Shown here: positions 1-11,556 of the stretch, piece by piece | Position numbering within the stretch: position 1 is the first letter of the stretch | Layout: the number at the start of each line of letters is the position of its first letter | Origin: Pseudomonas brassicacearum subsp. brassicacearum | GTDB lineage: Bacteria > Pseudomonadota > Gammaproteobacteria > Pseudomonadales > Pseudomonadaceae | Direction of reading: 5' to 3' | DNA length: 64,000 nt | NCBI RefSeq assembly: GCF_008801605.1 | Contig: NZ_VZPJ01000003.1 | Coordinates: forward strand, 248,001-312,000 | The notes under the pieces: model-generated | Database searches by the model: none | The model's input: the letters and a program-made list of their open reading frames with translations, nothing else | Told to the model about the DNA's origin: nothing | Position numbers and translations under genes: made by a program

Positions 1-2
1 GC

Positions 3-83
3 CGCGTCAGTACCGATTTGCTGAACCTGGCCAGTGCCGCCGCCGTGCGCCAGGCCTGCCATCAACACTGGCCCCTGGGCTGA
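3..83 (+). CDS. C-terminal end of a gene entering from the left, probably the PTS EIIA-HPr-EI fusion
   Basis: Only the last 26 codons are in the window, ending in TGA at 81-83 (frame starting at base 3, reading RVSTDLLNLASAAAVRQACH and six more residues). The stop lies 33 bp before nagE, which suggests one operon. In P. aeruginosa the gene just upstream of nagE is a fused IIA-HPr-Enzyme I phosphoryl donor, and this tail is compatible with an Enzyme I C-terminus. The fragment is too short to prove that, so the identity is inferred mainly from position. Confidence 0.5.
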   Translation, partial: RVSTDLLNLASAAAVRQACHQHWPLG

Positions 84-116
84 GCCACGTCGGACAACAA
101 TAAAAGGAGAGACGCC

Positions 117-1832
117 ATGTACCAGCATTTCATTGAAGGGCTGCAACGCCTCGGCCGGGCGCTGATGTTGCCCATCGCGATCCTGCCGATAGCCGGCCTG
201 CTGCTGCGCCTGGGTGACACGGACCTGTTGAATATCGCGATCATCCACGATGCCGGCGAAGCGATTTTCGCCAACCTGCCGATGATCTTCGCCATCGGCA
301 TCTCTGTGGGGTTCGCCCGGGACAACAACGGCACGGCGGGGCTGGCCGGGGCCATCGGTTACCTGGTGATGATCGCGACGCTGAAGGTGCTCGACGCCAG
401 CATCAACATGGGCATGCTCGCCGGGATCATCAGTGGTCTGCTGGCCGGCGCGCTGTACAACCGCTTCAAGGACATCAAGCTGCCGGAGTACCTGGCGTTC
501 TTTGGCGGCCGACGCTTCGTGCCGATTGTCACCGGCTTCAGCGCCGTCGGTCTCGGCGTCGTGTTCGGCCTGATCTGGCCGCCGATCCAGCACGGCATCA
601 ACAGCTTCGGCGAGCTGCTGATGGCCAGCGGCAGCTTCGGCGCGTTCGTCTTCGGTGTATTCAATCGGTTGCTGATCGTCACCGGCTTGCACCACATCCT
701 CAACAACATGGCCTGGTTCATCTTCGGCAGCTTTACCGACCCGACGACCGGGGCGGTGGTCACCGGGGACCTGACCCGTTATTTCGCCGGCGACCCCAAG
801 GGCGGCCAGTTCATGACCGGGATGTTCCCGGTGATGCTCTTCGGTCTGCCCGCGGCGTGCCTGGCGATGTACCGCAACGCCCTGCCCCAGCGACGTAAGG
901 TCATGGGCGGGATCCTGCTGTCCATGGCGCTGACCTCGTTTCTGACCGGTGTCACCGAACCGATCGAATTCGCCTTCATGTTCCTTGCGCCGCTGTTGTA
1001 CCTGGTCCACGCGCTGCTCACCGGCCTGTCGATGGCGGTGACTAATCTATTGAACATCCACTTGGGCTTTACCTTCTCCGGCGGTTTCATCGACATGGTC
1101 CTGGGCTGGGGCGAATCCACTAACGGCTGGCTGGTCGTCCCGGTGGGCCTGGCCTACGCGGCGATCTATTACCTGGTGTTCGACTTCTGCATCCGCCGCT
1201 TCGACCTGAAGACGCCGGGGCGCGAAGAGGTACCGGCGGGCGACAAACCGGCCATCGCTGAAAACCAGCGGGCCGCTGCCTACATCCAAGCGTTGGGCGG
1301 CGCTGACAACCTGATCACCCTCGGCGCCTGCACCACGCGCCTGCGACTGGACCTGATGGATCGCAACAAGGTGTCCGACGCCCAGCTCAAGGCCCTCGGC
1401 GCCATGGCCGTGGTCCGCCCCGGCCACGGCGGCAGCCTGCAGGTGGTGGTGGGGCCGATGGCCGACAGCATCGCCGATGAAATCCGCTTGGCGTTGCCCT
1501 CTTCCGAACGGCCAGCCAGCGCATCCGTGGCCGAAGTGGTTGCGTCTGCCCCACCGGCTGTCGTCTCCGAAGCCGAAGCGCAACAATGGCTCGCGGCCCT
1601 GGGCGGTGGCGGGAATGTGGTGCAGCTCGATTGCGTGGCGATGAGCCGTTTGCGCGTGCAACTGGCCGATGGCAAAGGGTTGTCGGAAGGCCAGCTCAAG
1701 GCGCTGGGTTGCCAGGGGGTCAGTTCGCTGGAGGATGGTGTGTGGCACTTGTTGCTAGGGGAAAAAGCGCCAGGGTTGTGGCGGGCGTTGGAGGCGGTGG
1801 TGCCGAGTCGTCAGGCGGGTGTCAAAGCCTGA
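117..1832 (+). CDS. nagE: PTS N-acetylglucosamine transporter EIICB (NagE)
   Basis: Inner-membrane permease that takes up and phosphorylates N-acetylglucosamine using phosphate from the soluble PTS proteins. The 571-aa protein begins with an EIIC domain of about 360 residues containing the glucose-family signatures HHILNN (about 192-197) and GVTEPIE (278-284). A linker leads to an EIIB domain with the phosphorylation cysteine at Cys405 (GACTTRLRL). A second EIIB-like repeat follows (about 485-560), in which the residue aligned with the catalytic cysteine is Ala508, although Cys506 lies close by. The start has a good ribosome site (AAGGAGAG). It follows the preceding PTS gene by 33 bp and is followed by a REPIN. 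Confidence 0.93.
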   Translation: MYQHFIEGLQRLGRALMLPIAILPIAGLLLRLGDTDLLNIAIIHDAGEAIFANLPMIFAIGISVGFARDNNGTAGLAGAIGYLVMIATLKVLDASINMGMLAGIISGLLAGALYNRFKDIKLPEYLAFFGGRRFVPIVTGFSAVGLGVVFGLIWPPIQHGINSFGELLMASGSFGAFVFGVFNRLLIVTGLHHILNNMAWFIFGSFTDPTTGAVVTGDLTRYFAGDPKGGQFMTGMFPVMLFGLPAACLAMYRNALPQRRKVMGGILLSMALTSFLTGVTEPIEFAFMFLAPLLYLVHALLTGLSMAVTNLLNIHLGFTFSGGFIDMVLGWGESTNGWLVVPVGLAYAAIYYLVFDFCIRRFDLKTPGREEVPAGDKPAIAENQRAAAYIQALGGADNLITLGACTTRLRLDLMDRNKVSDAQLKALGAMAVVRPGHGGSLQVVVGPMADSIADEIRLALPSSERPASASVAEVVASAPPAVVSEAEAQQWLAALGGGGNVVQLDCVAMSRLRVQLADGKGLSEGQLKALGCQGVSSLEDGVWHLLLGEKAPGLWRALEAVVPSRQAGVKA

Positions 1833-1853
1833 GTTTTCGTTGCCTGAAAGTAC

Positions 1854-1952
1854 GCCATCGCGAGCAAGCTCGCTCCCACAGGGTTCGGTGTCGATCACTT
1901 GTTTTGTGAACAACACCCATCCACTGTGGGAGCGAGCTTGCTCGCGATGGGG
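1854..1952. repeat. REPIN: inverted pair of REP sequences
   Basis: Two copies of the Pseudomonas REP unit face each other (left copy reads TCGCGAGCAAGCTCGC, right copy is its complement) around a spacer of about 40 bp. The element lies between the convergent nagE and yqfO-like genes. Confidence 0.9.
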
Positions 1953-2030
1953 CCTGTACACACCCCACAACTATATCTGACACAGCGCAATCCCCGTGGC
2001 GAGGGTTCATGTACACAGAATCACGGGCAA

Positions 2031-2062
2031 TAAAAAACCCGCTGAATCCATCAGCGGGTTTT
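2031..2062 (-). terminator. Rho-independent terminator after the purL/yqfO-like unit
   Basis: ACCCGCTGA..TCAGCGGGT hairpin flanked by A6 on one side and T5 on the other. It ends transcription coming leftwards from the gene at 2083-2394 and could also act for nagE from the other side. Confidence 0.85.
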
Positions 2063-2082
2063 TCATTTCAAGCGCCAGAGGA

Positions 2083-2394
2083 TCAGAAATCCTCCAACCG
2101 CCACACTTCATACGCCGGTGTCTCGTAGGGATGGCTGTGCTTCAGCGCCTCCACCACTGGGCGGATCAACTCATCGGCCACCACCAGTTCCACCTTCCAC
2201 TCCTCGACCTGCTCGACCTGCCCTGCTTCGCCAATGAACGGCTGGCTGCCGTCCAACGGGCGAAACTGGCCCAGGCCCAACACTTGCCAGGCGCAGTGGT
2301 CATAGTCGCCGATTCGCCCGCCACCGGCAGCGAATACGGCGTTTTTGACCACGTCCAGATGGCTGGCCGGAACGAAGAAGCAGAGCTTGTACAC
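2083..2394 (-). CDS. NIF3/YqfO C-terminal-domain-like protein, 103 aa
   Basis: A small soluble protein resembling the CutA/PII-like insert domain of NIF3/YqfO proteins, here as a stand-alone unit. It begins MYKLCFFVPASHLDVVKNAV and has the conserved HPYETPAYEV near its end (about 88-97), which is characteristic of this family. Pseudomonas genomes carry it directly after purL, as here (its start is 5 bp beyond the purL stop, same strand). The function is unknown; the family is sometimes linked to metal or nucleotide binding, which I cannot confirm from sequence. It probably shares the purL transcript and the terminator at 2031-2062. Confidence 0.8.
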   Translation of the reverse strand: MYKLCFFVPASHLDVVKNAVFAAGGGRIGDYDHCAWQVLGLGQFRPLDGSQPFIGEAGQVEQVEEWKVELVVADELIRPVVEALKHSHPYETPAYEVWRLEDF

Positions 2395-2398
2395 CGCC

Positions 2399-5300
2399 TT
2401 AGTTCACCCAGACGCGGGCGTTGCGGAACATGCGCATCCATGGCGCGTCTTCGTTCCAGTCGTCCGAACGCCACGAGTTCTGCACCGCGCGGAATACACG
2501 CTCGGGGTGCGGCATCATGATCGTGACGCGGCCGTCGCGGCTGGTCAGGCCGGTGATCCCGCGCGGCGAGCCGTTCGGGTTGGCCGGGTAGGTTTCGGTG
2601 ACCTTGCCGTGGTTGTCAACGAAGCGCAGCGACACGCAACCAGACAAGTCGGCCTCGAGCAACGCTTCTTCGCTTTCGAATTCCGCGTGGCCTTCGCCGT
2701 GGGCGATGGCGATCGGCATGCGCGAACCGGCCATGCCCTGCAGGAAGATCGAATTCGACTCCTGGACCTGGACCATCGCCACGCGGGCTTCGAACTGCTC
2801 GGAACGGTTACGCACGAAGTGCGGCCAGAACTCGCTGCCCGGGATCAGCTCGTGCAGGTTGGACATCATCTGGCAACCGTTGCACACGCCGAGGGTGAAA
2901 CTGTCGGTGCGTTCGAAGAAACCCTGGAACGCATCGCGAGCACGGCTGTTGAACAGCGCCGACTTGGCCCAGCCTTCACCGGCACCCAGCACGTCACCGT
3001 AGGAGAAACCGCCGCAAGCGACCATGCCCTTGAAGTCGTTCAGGTCGACACGGCCAGCCAGGATGTCGCTCATGTGCACGTCGATGGCGTTGAAACCGGC
3101 GCGGTCGAATGCCGCCGCCATCTCCACCTGGCCGTTGACGCCCTGCTCGCGCAGGACCGCCACTTGTGGGCGAATGCCTTTCTTGATGTAGGGCGCGGCC
3201 ACGTCGTGGTTGACGTCGTAGCTGAGCTTGGCGCTCAGGCCCGGGTTGTCTTCTTCCAGCAGCGCGTCAAATTCCTGCTCGGCGCAATCGGCGTTGTCGC
3301 GCAGGCGCTGGATCTGGTAGCTGGTTTCCGCCCACTGGCGCTGCAACAGGCTGCGCTGGCCTTCAAAGACGGTGTCGCCATTGAAGGTGATGTTGATGTG
3401 GGCGTTGTTGATCGGCTGGCCGATCACCGAGACGCAGTCGGCCAGGCCAGCTGCGCTGAACTGGGCGAGGATGTCCGGGGTGGCGTCCTGGCGAACCTGG
3501 ATCACCGCGCCCAACTCTTCGTTGAACAGGATGGCCGGGATTTCGGCCTTGGACTCGGCAACGCTGTCGAGGGTCAGGCTCAGGCCGCAGTGGCCGGCAA
3601 AGGCCATTTCCACCACGGTGGTCAGCAAACCGCCGTCGGAACGGTCGTGGTAGGCCAGCAGGTGACCGTCGGCGTTGAGACCCTGGATGACGGCGAAGAA
3701 TGCCTTCAGGTCTTCGGCATCATCGACGTCCGGCGCTTGCGAGCCGAGCTTGCCGTGCACCTGGGCCAGGATCGAGGCGCCCATGCGGTTCTGGCCACGG
3801 CCCAGGTCGATCAGGATCAGATCGGTGGTGCCCTTGTCCATGCGCAGTTGCGGGGTCAGGGTCTGGCGGATGTCGGTGACCGGGGCGAAACCGGTCACGA
3901 TCAGCGACAGCGGCGAAGTCACGCTCTTGTCCACGCCTTCGTCGTTCCAGCGCGTGGCCATGGACATGGAGTCCTTGCCCACCGGAATGGTGATACCCAG
4001 CTCAGGGCACAGCTCCATGCCGACAGCCTTGACCGTGTCGTACAGGCGGGCGTCTTCACCCGGGTGACCGGCGGCGGACATCCAGTTGGCCGACAGCTTG
4101 ATGTCGGAAATCTTGCCGATGCGCGAAGCCGCGATGTTGGTCAGGGTCTCGCCAATCGCCATGCGGCCCGACGCCGGGGCGTCCAGCAGTGCCAGCGGTG
4201 TGCGCTCGCCCATCGCCATGGCTTCACCGGTGTAGACGTCGAAGCTGGTGGCGGTCACGGCCACGTCAGCCACCGGCACCTGCCACGGGCCGACCATCTG
4301 GTCACGGGCCACGAGGCCGGTGATGGTGCGGTCGCCGATGGTGATCAAAAAGCTCTTGCTCGCCACGGCCGGGTGATGCAGCACGCGCTCGATGGACTCG
4401 GCGAGGTCGAGGGTCGACGGATCGAAATCGTCGCCCAGCTCGGCTTCGCGAACGGCCGAACGGTGCATGCGCGGGGCCTTGCCCAGCAGCACTTCCAGCG
4501 GCATGTCCACCGGGCTGTTGCCGAAATGGCTGTCGGTGACGGTCAGTTGCGGCTCGGCGGTGGCTTCACCCACTACCGCGAACGGGCAGCGCTCGCGCTC
4601 GCAAATAGCCTTGAAGCGCTCGAAGTCCGCCGGGCCGACCGCCAGGACGTAACGTTCCTGCGATTCGTTGCTCCAGATTTCGTGCGGGGCCATGCCCGGC
4701 TCGTCGTTTGGAATGTTGCGCAGTTCAAAGCGGCCACCGCGGCCACCGTCGTTGACCAGTTCCGGGAAGGCGTTGGACAGGCCGCCCGCGCCGACGTCGT
4801 GGATGAAGCTGATGGGGTTGTGGTCACCCAACTGCCAGCAACGGTCGATGACTTCCTGGCAACGGCGTTCCATTTCCGGGTTTTCCCGTTGGACCGAAGC
4901 GAAGTCCAGGTCCGCCGAGCTGGTGCCGGTGGCCATGGAGGAAGCGGCGCCGCCGCCCAGGCCGATGAGCATGGCCGGGCCACCGAGGACGATCAGCTTG
5001 GAGCCGACCAGGATCTCGCCTTTCTGCACGTGTTCGGCGCGGATGTTGCCCATGCCACCAGCCAACATGATCGGCTTGTGGTAACCACGGACTTCCTCAC
5101 CACGCGGGGTGGTGATGGACTGTTCGAAGGTACGGAAATAGCCGGTCAGGGCCGGACGGCCGAATTCGTTGTTGAACGCCGCGCCCCCCAGGGGACCTTC
5201 GATCATGATGTCCAGGGCGTTGACGATGCGCTCAGGCTTGCCGTACGGCTTTTCCCACGGCTGTTCGAAGCCCGGGATCTGCAGGTTCGACACGGTGAAG

Positions 5301-6295
5301 CCGGTCAGGCCGGCCTTGGGCTTGGCACCGCGCCCGGTGGCGCCTTCGTCGCGGATCTCGCCACCGGAACCGGTGGACGCGCCCGGGAACGGGGCAATCG
5401 CCGTCGGGTGGTTGTGGGTCTCGACCTTCATGAGGATGTGCACCGGTTCCTGGACCGCACCGTACTGGCGGGTCTCAGGGTTCGGGTAGAAGCGACCGGC
5501 AACGTTGCCGACGATCACCGCCGCGTTGTCCTTGTAGGCCGACAGCACACCTTCGTTGTGCATCTGGTAGGTGTTCTTGATCATGCCGAACAGGCTTTTT
5601 TCCTGGTCCTGGCCATCAATGTCCCAACTGGCGTTGAAGATCTTGTGGCGACAGTGCTCGGAGTTGGCCTGGGCGAACATCATCAGTTCGATGTCGTGCG
5701 GGTTGCGCTTCAAGCCCTGGAAGGCGTTGACCAGGTAATCGATCTCGTCTTCAGCCAGGGCCAGGCCCAGCTCGACGTTGGCTTTTTCCAGCGCGGCACG
5801 GCCGCCGCCCAGTACATCGATGGCGGTCAGTGGCTTGGGTTCGGCGTGGCTGAACAGGCCGGCGGCCTGCTCCAGGTTGCCCAGGACGACCTGGGTCATG
5901 CGGTCATGCAGACCGTCGGCGATCAGTTGGGCCTCGGCCTCGCTGAACTCACCGGCGACATAAAAGGCAATACCGCGCTCCAGACGCTGGACTTTCGCCA
6001 GGCCGCAGTTGCGGGCGATATCGCTGGCCTTGCTCGACCATGGCGAAATGGTGCCGAAACGCGGCAGCACCAGAAACAGGCGACCGGCCGGCTCCTGGAC
6101 AGGAACACTGGGACCGTACTTCAGAAGGCGCGCAAGCACCTGCTGTTCGTCGCCGGTCAAACCGCCGGTGACTTCGGCGAAGTGAGCGAATTCAGCATAC
6201 AAGCCACTGACAGCCGGAACCTTCTGGCTCAGTTGCTCAAGGAGTTTGCTGTGGCGAAAGGCAGAAAGGGCAGGAGCGCCGCGCAGGATCAACAT
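2399..6295 (-). CDS. purL: Phosphoribosylformylglycinamidine synthase (FGAM synthase)
   Basis: Cytosolic enzyme of the fourth step of de novo purine synthesis, converting FGAR, glutamine and ATP to FGAM. This is the large single-chain form of proteobacteria. The start [13 protein letters not shown] gives 1298 aa, the usual Pseudomonas length; the frame stays open 15 codons further upstream but those residues are not family-like. Visible parts are the N-terminal PurS-like and linker regions, two AIRS-like ATP-binding halves ([31 protein letters not shown]), and a C-terminal class I glutamine amidotransferase with nucleophile Cys1138 (LGVCNGCQM) and partners His1263 and Glu1265 (MPHPERV). It is divergent from mltF. 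Confidence 0.97.
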   Translation of the reverse strand: MLILRGAPALSAFRHSKLLEQLSQKVPAVSGLYAEFAHFAEVTGGLTGDEQQVLARLLKYGPSVPVQEPAGRLFLVLPRFGTISPWSSKASDIARNCGLAKVQRLERGIAFYVAGEFSEAEAQLIADGLHDRMTQVVLGNLEQAAGLFSHAEPKPLTAIDVLGGGRAALEKANVELGLALAEDEIDYLVNAFQGLKRNPHDIELMMFAQANSEHCRHKIFNASWDIDGQDQEKSLFGMIKNTYQMHNEGVLSAYKDNAAVIVGNVAGRFYPNPETRQYGAVQEPVHILMKVETHNHPTAIAPFPGASTGSGGEIRDEGATGRGAKPKAGLTGFTVSNLQIPGFEQPWEKPYGKPERIVNALDIMIEGPLGGAAFNNEFGRPALTGYFRTFEQSITTPRGEEVRGYHKPIMLAGGMGNIRAEHVQKGEILVGSKLIVLGGPAMLIGLGGGAASSMATGTSSADLDFASVQRENPEMERRCQEVIDRCWQLGDHNPISFIHDVGAGGLSNAFPELVNDGGRGGRFELRNIPNDEPGMAPHEIWSNESQERYVLAVGPADFERFKAICERERCPFAVVGEATAEPQLTVTDSHFGNSPVDMPLEVLLGKAPRMHRSAVREAELGDDFDPSTLDLAESIERVLHHPAVASKSFLITIGDRTITGLVARDQMVGPWQVPVADVAVTATSFDVYTGEAMAMGERTPLALLDAPASGRMAIGETLTNIAASRIGKISDIKLSANWMSAAGHPGEDARLYDTVKAVGMELCPELGITIPVGKDSMSMATRWNDEGVDKSVTSPLSLIVTGFAPVTDIRQTLTPQLRMDKGTTDLILIDLGRGQNRMGASILAQVHGKLGSQAPDVDDAEDLKAFFAVIQGLNADGHLLAYHDRSDGGLLTTVVEMAFAGHCGLSLTLDSVAESKAEIPAILFNEELGAVIQVRQDATPDILAQFSAAGLADCVSVIGQPINNAHINITFNGDTVFEGQRSLLQRQWAETSYQIQRLRDNADCAEQEFDALLEEDNPGLSAKLSYDVNHDVAAPYIKKGIRPQVAVLREQGVNGQVEMAAAFDRAGFNAIDVHMSDILAGRVDLNDFKGMVACGGFSYGDVLGAGEGWAKSALFNSRARDAFQGFFERTDSFTLGVCNGCQMMSNLHELIPGSEFWPHFVRNRSEQFEARVAMVQVQESNSIFLQGMAGSRMPIAIAHGEGHAEFESEEALLEADLSGCVSLRFVDNHGKVTETYPANPNGSPRGITGLTSRDGRVTIMMPHPERVFRAVQNSWRSDDWNEDAPWMRMFRNARVWVN

Positions 6296-8044
<1,749 letters not shown>

Positions 8045-8091
8045 CAGCCAGACACAACCCTTAATCTGGGGGGGACCTGTGGGAACAGGTG

Positions 8092-8120
8092 CCTGTGGGA
8101 GCAAAGCTTGCTCCCGCAGG
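8092..8120. repeat. Degenerate REP palindrome between convergent genes
   Basis: A near-perfect palindrome, CCTGTGGGAGCAA..TTGCTCCCGCAGG, lies between the ends of mltF and pdxJ. It looks like a REP arm pair collapsed on a 3-bp loop. It could stop transcription from either side but has no T-run, so I call it a repeat rather than a terminator. Confidence 0.65.
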
Positions 8121-8134
8121 ATGTGGTGGCAGGG

Positions 8135-8878
8135 TCAGGGTTTGGCGGCAGCCAGGATCAACGCTTTCATTTCCGCTACCGCCGACTTGAACCCGACGAA
8201 CAACGCATGGGCCACCAGCGCGTGGCCGATGTTCAGCTCGTTGATGCCCTTGATGGCCGCGACGGCTTCGACGTTATGGTAGTGCAGGCCATGGCCGGCG
8301 TTGACGATCAGGCCCTGGGCCAGGCCACAGGCGACGCCATCGGCGACCCGTTGCAGCTCATCGGCCACATCCGTGGGGGTCTGGGCATCGGCGTAACGGC
8401 CGGTGTGCAGTTCGATGGCCGGCGCGCCAACACGCTTGGACGCCTCGATCTGCCGTTCGTCGGCATCAATGAACAGCGACACCTCGGCGCCGATCTTCGA
8501 CAGGCGTTCCACCGCCATGCTGATCCGCGCCTCCTGCCCCGCCACGTCGAGGCCGCCTTCGGTGGTCAGCTCCTGGCGCGTCTCCGGCACCAGGCAGATG
8601 TGCGCCGGGCGGATGCGCTCGGCGAACGCCATCATTTCTTCGGTCACGCCCATCTCGAAGTTCATGCGGGTTTGCAGCACATCCTTGAGCAGCAGCACGT
8701 CCCGCTCCTGGATGTGACGACGGTCTTCACGCAGGTGAACGGTGATGCCGTCGGCGCCCGCCTCTTCCGCGTCCAGTGCGGCCTTGACCGGATCCGGGTA
8801 ACGCGTACCGCGGGCCTGACGCAGGGTGGCGACATGGTCGATGTTCACGCCGAGAAGAATGCGATTGCTGGTGCTCAC
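8135..8878 (-). CDS. pdxJ: Pyridoxine 5'-phosphate synthase
   Basis: Condenses 3-amino-1-hydroxyacetone phosphate with deoxyxylulose phosphate, the ring-closing step of vitamin B6 synthesis. 247 aa, a TIM-barrel enzyme; landmarks are [17 protein letters not shown] at the N-terminus, [15 protein letters not shown] (about 44-58) and the C-terminal [11 protein letters not shown]. The start is GTG (complement of 8876-8878), chosen because AGGAG lies 7 bp upstream. It is the last gene of the lepA-lepB-rnc-era-recO-pdxJ cluster, 49 bp after recO. Confidence 0.96.
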   Translation of the reverse strand: MSTSNRILLGVNIDHVATLRQARGTRYPDPVKAALDAEEAGADGITVHLREDRRHIQERDVLLLKDVLQTRMNFEMGVTEEMMAFAERIRPAHICLVPETRQELTTEGGLDVAGQEARISMAVERLSKIGAEVSLFIDADERQIEASKRVGAPAIELHTGRYADAQTPTDVADELQRVADGVACGLAQGLIVNAGHGLHYHNVEAVAAIKGINELNIGHALVAHALFVGFKSAVAEMKALILAAAKP

Positions 8879-8927
8879 GAAAAGGCTCCTGAATGGGCAA
8901 ATGGTCGGCCCACAGCATACGGGTTGA

Positions 8928-9617
8928 TCAGGGCTTGCGAAACAACTCGCGACTGACCAGTGGCCGTCCGCCCAGATGCACAGCCAGGGCCTGGCGCATC
9001 AGCCGCTTGGCTGCCGACAAGGCGCCCGGCGCACTCCAGTCGGCCTCGGCCATGGCCAGCAGCTCGGCACCGTTGAACAACCCCGGTTGCAGCAGGTAGA
9101 CCTGCTCCAGGCCGGCATCCACCTGCAAGCGGTACAGGCCATCGGCGGCGATGGGTTCGCCGTGCAGGTCAGTGTTCAGGGCGAAGCCATAGCCCAGGTC
9201 ATCCAGCAGTCGCCATTCGAAGGAGCGCAGCAGCGGCTCCAGCGGCCGGCCTTCAGCCAGCGCCAGCAGCGTGGCGGCGTAGTGGTCGAAGACGGCCGGG
9301 TGGGGATCTTCGGCGGGCAGCAGGCGGATCAGCAGTTCATTGAGGTACAGGCCGCTGAACAGCGCCTCACCATTGAGCCACGCCGCAACGCCATTGCTTT
9401 CCATGCGCCCGACATTTTTCAACTCGCCCCGGCCACGGAACTCGACTTCCAGCGGCACGAACGGCCGCGCCAACGTCCCGGCCTTGCCCCGCGCCCCACG
9501 CAACACCGCCCGCAGCCGCCCTTGCGGCGTGAGGAAGTCCACCAGGGCGCTGCTTTCGCGGTAGGCGCGACTGTGGAGGACGTAGGCGGATTGGCCGGTG
9601 GGTTGGGTTGGGGGCAT
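8928..9617 (-). CDS. recO: DNA repair protein RecO
   Basis: Recombination mediator that helps load RecA onto SSB-coated single-stranded DNA in the RecFOR pathway. The chosen ATG at 9617 gives 229 aa beginning [20 protein letters not shown]. The frame is open 16 codons further, but that extension lacks family character. The N-terminal OB fold includes [19 protein letters not shown] and the [15 protein letters not shown] segment. The middle and C-terminal helical domain contains [20 protein letters not shown]. The zinc-finger cysteines of some RecO proteins are absent, as usual in gammaproteobacteria. A REPIN separates it from era. Confidence 0.92.
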   Translation of the reverse strand: MPPTQPTGQSAYVLHSRAYRESSALVDFLTPQGRLRAVLRGARGKAGTLARPFVPLEVEFRGRGELKNVGRMESNGVAAWLNGEALFSGLYLNELLIRLLPAEDPHPAVFDHYAATLLALAEGRPLEPLLRSFEWRLLDDLGYGFALNTDLHGEPIAADGLYRLQVDAGLEQVYLLQPGLFNGAELLAMAEADWSAPGALSAAKRLMRQALAVHLGGRPLVSRELFRKP

Positions 9618-9670
9618 GGGAATCAGAGTTCTCAATGGACAAACAGAGTTTTTAAACAGCCCCAAACCAA

Positions 9671-9761
9671 TGTGGGAGCGAGCTTGCTCGCGATAGCGGT
9701 CTGTCAGTCAACATCCATGTTGAACATCAGGCCCTCATCGCGAGCAAGCTCGCTCCCACAA
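9671..9761. repeat. REPIN between era and recO
   Basis: Inverted REP pair (TGTGGGAGCGAGC.. at the left, complement at the right) with a spacer that is itself partly symmetrical (CAACATCCATGTTG). It lies inside the rnc-era-recO-pdxJ operon, so it will be transcribed as a long hairpin. Confidence 0.9.
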
Positions 9762-9788
9762 TGGTTCTCGGTATATCCAGTCAGCTGA

Positions 9789-10691
9789 TCAGAGGTCGCC
9801 GTAACCCAACGAACGCAACGCCCGCTCGTCATCGGACCAGCCACCCTTCACCTTGACCCACAGGTTGAGCATGATCTTGGAGTCGAACAGCAGCTCCATG
9901 TCCTTGCGCGCCTCGGTGCCGATGCGCTTGATGCGCTCGCCCTTGTCGCCAATGATGATTTTCTTCTGGCCGTCACGTTCGACGAGGATCAACGCATGAA
10001 TGTGCAGGGTCTTCCCCTGTTGCTTGAACTCTTCGATCTCGACCGTGATCTGGTAGGGCAGCTCGGCACCCATCTGACGCATGATTTTCTCACGCACCAG
10101 CTCGGCGGCGAGGAAACGGCTGCTGCGGTCGGTGATCTGGTCTTCGGGGAAGAAATGATCGTTTTCCGGCAGGTGTTCGGCAATCACCCGCTCCAGCGCG
10201 TCGAGGTTATGGCCGTGCTGGGCAGAGATCGGGATGATCTGGGCGTTCGGCAACTGTTCCTGCAACCAGGTCAGGTGCGGCATCAGCTCAGCCTTGTCTT
10301 CGATGCGATCGGTCTTGTTCAGCGCCACGATCAAGGGACCCGTCACGTACTGAACGCGTTCCAGGACCATCTGGTCTTCTTCGGTCCACTTGGTGCGGTC
10401 GACCACGAAGATCACCACGTCGACGTCTTTCAACGCCGCCGAGGCAGTCTTGTTCATGTAGCGGTTCAGGGCCTTTTCGCCGCCCTTGTGCATGCCCGGG
10501 GTGTCGACGTAGATCGCCTGCACGGCGCCTTCGGTCTTGATGCCCAGCATGTTGTGACGGGTGGTCTGGGGCTTGCGCGAGGTGATCGCCAGCTTCTGGC
10601 CCAGGATGTGGTTCAGCAGCGTGGACTTGCCCACGTTCGGCCGACCGACAATGGCGACATAGCCGCAGCGGGTGACGGTTGTATCAGTCAT
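9789..10691 (-). CDS. era: GTPase Era
   Basis: Essential GTPase that binds the 3' end of 16S rRNA and assists 30S maturation. The chosen start ([16 protein letters not shown]) gives 300 aa. The G1 P-loop is GRPNVGKST (about 16-24), G3 is DTPG, and G4 is NKTD. The C-terminal KH RNA-binding domain carries [13 protein letters not shown]. The start at 10691 overlaps the end of rnc by 8 bp, implying translational coupling. An in-frame upstream ATG two codons earlier is also possible. Part of the rnc-era pair conserved across bacteria. Confidence 0.96.
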   Translation of the reverse strand: MTDTTVTRCGYVAIVGRPNVGKSTLLNHILGQKLAITSRKPQTTRHNMLGIKTEGAVQAIYVDTPGMHKGGEKALNRYMNKTASAALKDVDVVIFVVDRTKWTEEDQMVLERVQYVTGPLIVALNKTDRIEDKAELMPHLTWLQEQLPNAQIIPISAQHGHNLDALERVIAEHLPENDHFFPEDQITDRSSRFLAAELVREKIMRQMGAELPYQITVEIEEFKQQGKTLHIHALILVERDGQKKIIIGDKGERIKRIGTEARKDMELLFDSKIMLNLWVKVKGGWSDDERALRSLGYGDL

Positions 10692-11373
10692 TGCCATTCT
10701 CCACACCCAGGGCAATCAGTGCTGCGGCGGCCGCTACCTGTTCGGCAATACGACGACTCACACCCTGACCCCGGCTTTTTTCATTCAATAGGACCACTTC
10801 GCATTCGACGAAGAAGGTACGGCAATGCGGCTCACCCTGGATATCCACGACTTCGTAGCGCGGTAGCTCGCAACTGCGCGATTGCAGGAATTCCTGCAAA
10901 CGGGTCTTCGGGTCCTTGTTGGTGTCCACCAGCGTCAGGCTGTCGATCTCGGAGGTCAGCCAGGCCAGCACGCGTTCGCGCGCCATTTCCATGCCCGCAT
11001 CCAGGTAGATCGCACCAATCAACGCTTCCAGGGCATCGGCCAGGATCGACTCGCGACGGAAACCGCCGCTTTTCAACTCACCAGAGCCCAGGCGCAGATA
11101 GTCGCCCAGGTCGAAACCACGGGCCAATACGGCCAGGGTCTCACCTTTTACCAATCGTGCGCGCAAACGCGACAACTGGCCTTCGCGGGCCAGCGGGAAA
11201 CGCTCGAACAGCGCCTCACCGGCCACGAAGTTGAGGATGGCATCACCGAGGAATTCCAGGCGTTCGTTGTTGCGCCCGGCAAAACTGCGGTGAGTGAGGG
11301 CCAGGAGCATGAGGTCCTGGTCCTTGAAGGTGTAGCCGAGCTGACGCTCGAGACGGCTTAGAGAAACGCTCAC
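10684..11373 (-). CDS. rnc: Ribonuclease III
   Basis: Double-stranded RNA endonuclease that processes rRNA precursors and structured mRNAs. 229 aa: an N-terminal endonuclease domain with the signature [14 protein letters not shown] (acidic residues around Glu40 and Asp44) and the second acidic site [16 protein letters not shown]-terminal double-stranded RNA-binding domain follows ([14 protein letters not shown]..). The start is GTG at 11373. Its first base precedes a TGA that ends the small upstream reading frame (GTGA overlap), and rnc overlaps era downstream. Confidence 0.97.
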   Translation of the reverse strand: MSVSLSRLERQLGYTFKDQDLMLLALTHRSFAGRNNERLEFLGDAILNFVAGEALFERFPLAREGQLSRLRARLVKGETLAVLARGFDLGDYLRLGSGELKSGGFRRESILADALEALIGAIYLDAGMEMARERVLAWLTSEIDSLTLVDTNKDPKTRLQEFLQSRSCELPRYEVVDIQGEPHCRTFFVECEVVLLNEKSRGQGVSRRIAEQVAAAAALIALGVENGND

Positions 11374-11525
11374 GGTTTACCCACGCTGAGTTCGTGGCTG
11401 GATTCCACCGCCACGGCGGCAAGGCGCCGTTGGCTTGGGACAATTAACGCTGTGTTCAAAAATACGTCCTGACTATCGTTGGCTTCATGCCTTCGGGCAA
11501 CCTTGCGCAGGCTCCAGAAAAGCAT
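11370..11525 (-). CDS. Possible 51-aa small protein between lepB and rnc
   Basis: A reading frame from ATG at 11525 ([17 protein letters not shown]..) ends at 11370-11372 as ..[10 protein letters not shown], and its stop overlaps the rnc GTG in a GTGA arrangement. In P. aeruginosa this interval holds a gene of about 120 codons (DUF4845 family, one N-terminal transmembrane helix). Here only 183 bp are available. The last residues faintly resemble the end of that family (HE-SV--P spacing), but the rest does not. A 12-bp direct repeat brackets the middle of the interval. It may be a remnant, a new small gene, or non-coding. Confidence 0.35.
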   Translation of the reverse strand: MLFWSLRKVARRHEANDSQDVFLNTALIVPSQRRLAAVAVESSHELSVGKP

Positions 11526-11541
11526 TCGGCGCTGTGTTCAA
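11448..11541. repeat. 12-bp direct repeats in the lepB-rnc interval
   Basis: CGCTGTGTTCAA occurs at 11448-11459 and again at 11530-11541, 82 bp apart. The second copy is also one arm of the hairpin GGCGCTGTGTTCAACAGCGCC just after lepB. Such a pair could mark an insertion or a deletion between short repeats. Confidence 0.6.
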
Positions 11542-11556
11542 CAGCGCCGTGTGTGA

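Noticed and set aside
8092..8120. Intrinsic terminator between mltF and pdxJ
   Set aside because: Good hairpin but no T-run on either side, and the sequence is a REP variant.
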